Assembly (NCBI GenBank): GCA_023378805.1
Contig: JAMCSQ010000018.1
Location: 1 to 5,825 of the forward strand
Source of the DNA: Candidatus Parvarchaeota archaeon
GTDB lineage: Archaea > Nanobdellota > Nanobdellia > Parvarchaeales > Parvarchaeaceae
Reading direction: 5' to 3'
Length of the DNA stretch: 5,825 nt
The notes under the pieces are model-generated. The model was not told the origin of the DNA and did not search any database. It saw only the letters and a program-made list of their open reading frames with translations. The position numbers and the translations under genes were made by a program. Within the stretch, counting starts at the first letter, position 1. The number at the start of each line of letters is the position of its first letter. This document shows, piece after piece, positions 1 to 3,939 of this stretch.

Positions 1-1397
1 CTCTGCGCCTTGTCGTTTCCGCCATCTACCATATCTCCACCTACAAAAAGAATCCTTTTATCTTTTGGTATCTGACGTTTATTTATTATTTCCGGAACTT
101 TCTCCATTGCTTCATAATCTGATGCGGCATTCCCAACGTGCCAATCTGATATCTGTACAATCTCATAAAGCGATCCTTCCGTTTTTTCTTTGTCTATTTT
201 GTAGGGATTTATGCCTTTTTTAATTCCACTTATATCTATGTGATCTATCTCAATACTTTTGTCATTATAAACCGACAAGAATGATATCCCGCTGTCTTCA
301 AACTGCGACAGTCTTTTTGATACATCCGTCTTGTTAAGACTGGCCCTAAGTCTGAACTGCTTATCTATGTCCATGAGTGGGCCTTGGTTTAATATTAATA
401 CAGGATCTTTTCTGCTTTGGTAATCCAAAGCAGTGAATTCAGTAGCAGATCCTCTGCCTGTTATATAAATATCTGCAAGTCTGCCATATTGTGCATCTAA
501 GTTAGCATAGTCTACTATCATGTTTATATTTCTGTCACTCGGTTTTCCCTCATTTAATCCCGCAGTAAGCGCATTTATCGCATGGAAAACCTTTACTTTT
601 AAACCGTTTATCAGTATCTCTCCATCAGGATCGTTGTCTTCTTTTTCGCCCAAGAAATTTTCGAATCTTTTGTAAACCTTTATGTTATCTCCGTTTTTAC
701 CGCCGTTTAACATCATGTTAAGCAAGTGCAGGTAAATATCATTTGCTTTATCTTTTATACCTTTTTTATCAGAAGTCTTCCATTGGGAGGCCTTGAATTT
801 ATAATTTTCAGGTATTATTGACATTATTCTTTCTATCTCATCAGGCATTTTATCTTCAAGTTTATCCTGTTTTTTGTTTTTCTTGTTTATTTTTATCTTT
901 TCTTCTTCCTTGTTATTTCTTCTGCTTAACCTTTCTAGCGCCTCTATTATCATCTTTACATTTTTATAATCTGTAACACCGTAAATGTAGTATAAAGGTA
1001 TATTCCTTTTCTTTGCCTCATATGCTATACTTTTCATTTGTATCTTTGCAAGTCTTGCAGCTTCTGTCAAGTCGTCAACGGAATCCGAGTCGTTTTTACC
1101 GCGTTTTACTTCATTATATATTTCTTCTCCATATTTTTCCTTTAGTCTGTCTTCAACTAAATCCAGTCTCTCTCCCCTTAATCTGCTGTATTTATCGGGA
1201 ATATACGCTAAGCCACCATTTATTAATATTCCGTCGATTTTTCCTTCATAATTCTTTATCATCTGTCCAAGATTGTTTAATACGTCTTTGTTACTTAATT
1301 TAGTTGCAAGCTCTAATTCAGACATAACAAGAAGTCTTAATCTCGAATCAGAGGTATTATTTTGTTTTATTATTTCCTCAAGTGTTTTATTCTCCAT
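1..1397 (-). CDS. Tandem metallophosphoesterase-like protein, N-terminal 465 residues (C-terminus beyond window)
   Basis: The frame is open from ATG at 1397-1395 to the window edge with no stop. Residues 417-423 read SDWHVGN (Asp418, His420) and residues 453-462 read GGDMVDGGND (Asp455). These match the D-x-H and G-D motifs that start a calcineurin-like metallophosphoesterase, whose remaining motifs would lie outside the window. Residues 20-390 look like an earlier, degenerate copy. MSELELA (25-31) stands where D-x-H is expected, INGGLAY (59-65) where G-D is expected, GVTD (140-143) for GNHD, a possible motif-IV histidine at His272, and TGRGS (313-317) for the final GHTH-type motif. A Lys/Glu-rich segment at 159-185 looks like a disordered insertion. 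No signal peptide or membrane segment is seen, so a cytosolic protein is inferred. The start is supported by an AGGAGG site. The substrate is unknown: such folds act on nucleic acids, nucleotides or phosphoproteins. The domain calls come from motif reading only. Confidence 0.72.
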   Translation of the reverse strand, partial: MENKTLEEIIKQNNTSDSRLRLLVMSELELATKLSNKDVLNNLGQMIKNYEGKIDGILINGGLAYIPDKYSRLRGERLDLVEDRLKEKYGEEIYNEVKRGKNDSDSVDDLTEAARLAKIQMKSIAYEAKKRNIPLYYIYGVTDYKNVKMIIEALERLSRRNNKEEEKIKINKKNKKQDKLEDKMPDEIERIMSIIPENYKFKASQWKTSDKKGIKDKANDIYLHLLNMMLNGGKNGDNIKVYKRFENFLGEKEDNDPDGEILINGLKVKVFHAINALTAGLNEGKPSDRNINMIVDYANLDAQYGRLADIYITGRGSATEFTALDYQSRKDPVLILNQGPLMDIDKQFRLRASLNKTDVSKRLSQFEDSGISFLSVYNDKSIEIDHIDISGIKKGINPYKIDKEKTEGSLYEIVQISDWHVGNAASDYEAMEKVPEIINKRQIPKDKRILFVGGDMVDGGNDKAQ

Positions 1398-1408
1398 AAT
1401 GTACTCCC

Positions 1409-1414
1409 CCTCCT
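1409..1414 (-). promoter_or_regulatory. Shine-Dalgarno site of the metallophosphoesterase-like gene
   Basis: On the minus strand AAAGGAGGGGGAG precedes the ATG at 1397. The AGGAGG core lies 11 nt from the start codon. The G run extends it toward the ATG, so pairing with 16S rRNA could slide to a shorter spacing. It supports the chosen start. Confidence 0.65.
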
Positions 1415-1434
1415 TTCAATAAATGGATTTTTCC

Positions 1435-1443
1435 TTTTATAAA
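1435..1443 (-). promoter_or_regulatory. Probable TATA box of the metallophosphoesterase-like gene
   Basis: The minus strand reads TTTATAAAA, centred near 1439. Archaeal spacing of about 25-27 nt puts transcription start near 1412-1416, leaving a short leader that still includes the Shine-Dalgarno site. This suggests the gene can be transcribed apart from serS, although read-through over the 73-nt gap is also possible. Confidence 0.45.
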
Positions 1444-1452
1444 TTGAAGGTG

Positions 1453-1474
1453 AGTATTACTATAGTATTACTAA
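1453..1474. repeat. Tandem 11-bp repeat over the serS stop codon
   Basis: AGTATTACTAT (1453-1463) is followed directly by AGTATTACTAA (1464-1474), 10 of 11 bases identical. The junction creates the 10-bp palindrome TACTATAGTA. The second copy contains the serS stop codon at 1471-1473. It may be a simple replication-slippage duplication; a role in 3' end formation is not shown. Confidence 0.6.
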
Positions 1475-2763
1475 ATTTCATTGAAACCTGTGTACTTTCT
1501 AAGTATCTCCGGAACAATTATCGTTCCATCTTTCTGCTGATAAGTATCGATTATCGCCATCATTGTTCTTTGTATTGGTAGTCCGGTTCCATCTAAAGTA
1601 TAAACATAATTCTTCTCTCCTTTTTTATCTGCATACTTTATATTTAACCTTCTAGATATCCAGTCAGTTGTATTATCAAACGAACCTACCTCTCTATATT
1701 TTTCCTGGGAATAAAGATAAGCCTCTATATCATACTGTTTTACATCCCTAACCCCCATATCACCAGTAGAGCAGCTTACTACTCTATAAGGTATATTTAG
1801 TTCTTTCCATATCTCTTCAATATTCCCAAGCATTTCTTCGTGGAAGTGTTTCGAGTCTTTAGGTTTGCAAAGCACTATCTGCTCCGTTTGATCAAATTGA
1901 TGTAGCCTGAATATTCCTTTTGTGTCCTTTCCGTGCGCCCCGGCTTCTTTTCTGAAAGCAGGACTTAATCCTACCATTTTTATAGGCAGTTCTTCCTCTG
2001 GTATTACTTCATTTGAATACTGTGCTATCATAGGGTGCTCAGTTGTAGAGATAAGAAAACGTTCTTCTTCCCCCTCTTCTTCTACGCCTGTAACTTTGTA
2101 AAGTGCATCTTCAAATGTTGCCATGTGCGCTATTCCGCTATAAACCTCTTTCCTCATCATAAAAGGAGGTATTATGGGTATATACCCCCTCGAGGTTATC
2201 TTTTCGATTGAGTACATCTCCAATGCAAGCTCAAGCTGTACTAATTTTCCTCTTATAAATACGAATCGGCTTCCTGCGATTTTTGCCGCTTTCTCAAAGT
2301 CAAAAAGCTTTCTTTCCTGTCCGATATCAATGTGGCTTTTAGTTACAAATTCTCTTTTCTTGATTTCTCCAAATTTCCTTATTTCAACGTTGTCATTGTC
2401 ATCTTTTCCCTCTGGTGCATCAGGGCTTACTAAATTAGGTAGCCATAAAAATAGATTTTTTGCTTCATCTTCGTATTTTGCTATTTCATCTTCTCTAATT
2501 TTTATCTGCTGCATTATTTCTCGTACGTTTTTCCTATCGTTTTCCTTTTCTTTTTCATTGCCCTTGTTTTCAGCGAATTCCTTGCTTATTATATTTCTTT
2601 TGTGTCTTAGCTCATCTACTTCGCTTCTCGTCTTTTTTATAAGCCGATTTAATTCGATTAATCTCTCAACAGGGTTTTCTATTGGAGGCGTTAAAAATCT
2701 CTTTTTTATAGAGGCCAAAAGTTCATCTTTGTGCTCATTTACATAATTCAAATCGTAATTCAT
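1471..2763 (-). CDS. serS: Seryl-tRNA synthetase, bacterial-type class II (EC 6.1.1.11)
   Basis: It charges tRNA-Ser with serine using ATP, in the cytosol. The length of 430 residues fits the family. Residues 31-105 are highly charged and helical, as expected for the tRNA-binding N-terminal coiled coil. SHIDIG at 143-148 matches the conserved H-x-x-x-G segment that begins the catalytic core. Motif 1 lies near GYIPIIPPF (193-201), and the TTE serine/ATP-site motif is at 240-242. Motif 2 spans 269-295 with Arg271, Glu273, Arg286 and Glu294. Motif 3 includes GTGLPIQRT (392-400) with Arg399. The segment usually close to SCSN-x-TD-x-QxRR reads SFDNTTDWISRR at 361-372, a visible departure from the common signature. 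The extra zinc-binding features of the rare methanogen-type enzyme are not seen. ATG at 2763 fits a leaderless transcript from the TATA box at 2781-2795. The gene is divergent from tRNA-Val and upstream of the metallophosphoesterase-like gene. Confidence 0.97.
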   Translation of the reverse strand: MNYDLNYVNEHKDELLASIKKRFLTPPIENPVERLIELNRLIKKTRSEVDELRHKRNIISKEFAENKGNEKEKENDRKNVREIMQQIKIREDEIAKYEDEAKNLFLWLPNLVSPDAPEGKDDNDNVEIRKFGEIKKREFVTKSHIDIGQERKLFDFEKAAKIAGSRFVFIRGKLVQLELALEMYSIEKITSRGYIPIIPPFMMRKEVYSGIAHMATFEDALYKVTGVEEEGEEERFLISTTEHPMIAQYSNEVIPEEELPIKMVGLSPAFRKEAGAHGKDTKGIFRLHQFDQTEQIVLCKPKDSKHFHEEMLGNIEEIWKELNIPYRVVSCSTGDMGVRDVKQYDIEAYLYSQEKYREVGSFDNTTDWISRRLNIKYADKKGEKNYVYTLDGTGLPIQRTMMAIIDTYQQKDGTIIVPEILRKYTGFNEI

Positions 2764-2780
2764 ACTGACATATTATAATT

Positions 2781-2795
2781 TATTAATAAAAGCTT
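2781..2795 (-). promoter_or_regulatory. TATA/BRE promoter of serS (leaderless)
   Basis: The minus strand reads AAGCTTTTATTAATA. The TATA part is centred about 24 nt before the A of the ATG at 2763, which predicts a transcript starting at or within a few bases of the start codon. No Shine-Dalgarno sequence precedes this ATG, consistent with leaderless translation. Confidence 0.6.
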
Positions 2796-2813
2796 TTTTA
2801 TTTCATTCTGAAT

Positions 2814-2827
2814 AAGCTTTTATATTT
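2814..2827 (+). promoter_or_regulatory. TATA/BRE promoter of tRNA-Val
   Basis: AAGCTTTTATATTT has its TATA centre near 2823, about 28 nt before the first base of the mature tRNA. This is normal archaeal spacing. Its first ten bases, AAGCTTTTAT, are identical to the serS promoter element on the opposite strand. Confidence 0.65.
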
Positions 2828-2850
2828 TATCTGTAATTTTTAGTAGTTAT

Positions 2851-2923
2851 GGGCCCGTGGTCCAGTGGTTATGACGTCTGCTTGACGTGCAGAAGACCAA
2901 GGGTTCGAATCCCTTCGGGCCCA
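2851..2923 (+). tRNA. tRNA-Val, anticodon GAC
   Basis: The cloverleaf folds fully by eye. The acceptor stem is GGGCCCG (2851-2857) with CGGGCCC (2916-2922), and the discriminator is A at 2923. The D stem is 2860-2862 with 2873-2875, with a C-T mismatch at 13:22 and loop AGTGGTTA. The anticodon stem is 2877-2881 with 2889-2893, five Watson-Crick pairs. The loop TTGACGT has anticodon GAC at 2884-2886. The T stem is AAGGG/CCCTT with loop TTCGAAT. There is no intron, the variable loop is short, and CCA is not encoded, so it must be added after transcription. GAC reads the GUC and GUU valine codons. The D-arm sequence resembles archaeal tRNA-Val. Confidence 0.96.
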
Positions 2924-2928
2924 TTTTT
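2924..2928 (+). terminator. Oligo-T terminator of tRNA-Val
   Basis: TTTTT follows the tRNA discriminator base directly. Archaeal RNA polymerase terminates at such T runs without needing a hairpin. The rest of the gap to 2992 is AT-rich, with no gene seen. Confidence 0.6.
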
Positions 2929-2992
2929 AAATAGGGATATAGTAGACTATTTTAATTTTATCTGAGATTAAGTGTATGAACTCTTATACTCC

Positions 2993-3514
2993 CTAATTTA
3001 AAGTGGATAGCTTATTCTCTAAGGATTCACGCCAGTCTCCATTCGCTATCTCAAGACTGTCGTTGTCCTTAGTCTTAGAGTATGTAAGTACTTTTTCGTA
3101 AGAGTAGCCACTCCAGTAAGGACTCGTGCTCATCTCATTGGTCTCCTTGGAGACTTCTAGCTTGTATTCGGCAGGTACTCCGTTAAGTATGTTGCATTTG
3201 CTTTCCAAAGACATTAATATATATTTATTGTTAACGATCAGGCTAGTAGAGAAAGTGTATATTGCACCATGATCCTCCTTGTTTCTAAGGTTCCCTGAGT
3301 ACAATGGATACACCGTATTTGTGCGGCTGTCCATGTCTAGGGCCATAGTATCGTCGCGCATACCGTGTTTTGCGATGTACCCGGCGATATTTTCCACGAA
3401 CGATTTATCGATTGCGCTTTCTGATTTTTCCAGTCTTTCCTCAAGTTTTGCCTTATTTCGGCTCTTTATGGAGCCTTCCAGAGAGGAATTTATATTTTGT
3501 GTATTTTTTTTCAT
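2993..3514 (-). CDS. Hypothetical soluble protein, 173 residues
   Basis: I do not recognise this family. The start is placed at ATG 3514 because AGGAGG (3527-3522) sits 7 nt upstream, the usual spacing; an in-frame TTG at 3520 lies only one base from that site. The stop is TAG at 2995-2993. The first 40 residues are hydrophilic and rich in Lys, Glu and Ser, probably a flexible or helical tail. Residues 80-125 alternate in a way that suggests beta strands (AIYTFSTSLIV, KYILMSLES, EYKLEVSKE). Residues 131-146 are rich in Tyr, Ser and Trp. There is one cysteine and no membrane segment, signal peptide or metal-binding cluster. The gene has its own TATA box and converges on tRNA-Val. GC content appears higher than in serS by spot counts (31 of 60 bases at 3301-3360 against 24 of 60 at 1981-2040), which may hint at a different origin. 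It is probably a real gene, given the regulatory signals and clean frame. Confidence 0.75.
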   Translation of the reverse strand: MKKNTQNINSSLEGSIKSRNKAKLEERLEKSESAIDKSFVENIAGYIAKHGMRDDTMALDMDSRTNTVYPLYSGNLRNKEDHGAIYTFSTSLIVNNKYILMSLESKCNILNGVPAEYKLEVSKETNEMSTSPYWSGYSYEKVLTYSKTKDNDSLEIANGDWRESLENKLSTLN

Positions 3515-3521
3515 ATTCAAT

Positions 3522-3527
3522 CCTCCT
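3522..3527 (-). promoter_or_regulatory. Shine-Dalgarno site deciding the start of the 173-residue protein
   Basis: The minus strand reads AAGGAGGATTGAATATG, a perfect AGGAGG with 7 nt before ATG 3514. It favours this ATG over the TTG six bases upstream. Confidence 0.8.
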
Positions 3528-3560
3528 TCTAATAAACTAATAATTACTTGAATGTACTGA

Positions 3561-3570
3561 ATATAAATAT
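3561..3570 (-). promoter_or_regulatory. Probable TATA box of the 173-residue protein gene
   Basis: The minus strand reads ATATTTATAT, centred near 3565. Spacing of 25-27 nt predicts a transcript start near 3538-3540 and a leader of about 25 nt that includes the Shine-Dalgarno site. Confidence 0.5.
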
Positions 3571-3606
3571 CTTCTTTTATTTTGGGCCTTGCGGATTACA
3601 CCAATT

Positions 3607-3849
3607 TTAAACATTCCGGTATCTATAATATTGAAGCATTTTCTTGTCAAGCTCCTTAATAGACTTTTCCTCCTATACCCGATATTTATCCAGAAACTTG
3701 CCATAAACCTCAGCTCTCCTCATCTTTTTTCTGCCTTATCCTTATAAGAGTAACTGATTTCACCAGTTTTGGTAGATAGTACTATCTCACAAGGTGCAAC
3801 TTGCAACAAAAATTTATTCCACTTTTTGGTTTCTACCTATACCCCTCAT
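3607..3849 (-). pseudogene. Possible decayed protein-coding fragment
   Basis: Three short minus-strand pieces in neighbouring frames could be one broken gene. The first runs from ATG 3849 to TAA 3816-3814 (MRGIGRNQKVE). The second, in another frame, is open from 3836 to TGA 3722-3720 and includes QVAPCEIVLSTKTGEISYSY. The third starts at ATG 3723, overlapping that TGA, reads MRRAEVYGKFLDKYRV, meets TAG at 3675-3673, and stays open to TAA at 3609-3607 with KELDKKMLQYYRYRNV. The Lys/Glu/Tyr-rich composition resembles real protein from this genome. I cannot identify a parent family, and chance open frames in AT-rich DNA remain possible. Confidence 0.3.
3774..3787. repeat. Perfect 14-bp palindrome
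   Basis: AGATAGTACTATCT is fully self-complementary, with no spacer. It could be a binding site for a dimeric regulator or a chance palindrome. It lies inside the possible decayed frame and not next to a recognised promoter, so a regulatory role is not supported further. Confidence 0.5.
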
Positions 3850-3939
3850 TTTTAACTAGCAGTAATAGCATTTCAAAGAAATAGGATTAAATACCTATAA
3901 ATTTAATATTTTCATAGTTATACCCAAAGCTGATTTATT

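Larger units (their letters stand above)
3571..3939. other. Intergenic stretch without an intact gene
   Basis: These 369 bases lie between the promoter of the 173-residue gene and the stop of the repeat-protein gene. No intact frame of useful length is seen on either strand. The minus strand holds coding-like fragments in shifting frames (3607-3849), and a perfect palindrome lies at 3774-3787. The part next to 3940 is AT-rich, with no clear terminator hairpin. Confidence 0.6.

Noticed and set aside
1013..1303. Plus-strand open frame of 96 codons
   Set aside because: It lies antisense inside the metallophosphoesterase-like gene, whose motifs and ribosome site support the minus strand; its Leu/Phe/Ser-rich translation is typical of antisense frames.
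2174..2746. Plus-strand open frame of 190 codons
   Set aside because: It is antisense to the conserved serS coding sequence and has the Ser/Phe/Leu-rich composition of an antisense reading of Lys/Glu-rich protein.
2974..2989. Small inverted repeat between tRNA-Val and the 173-residue gene
   Set aside because: The stem is six pairs at best on one strand, with a wobble, and has no T run following; too weak to call a terminator.
3279..3551. Plus-strand open frame of 90 codons
   Set aside because: It overlaps the 173-residue gene on the other strand and has no promoter or ribosome site of its own.
3559..3731. Minus-strand frame from ATG near 3700 encoding about 55 residues
   Set aside because: It has no ribosome site, an unconvincing composition, and overlaps both the promoter of the 173-residue gene and a more protein-like frame.
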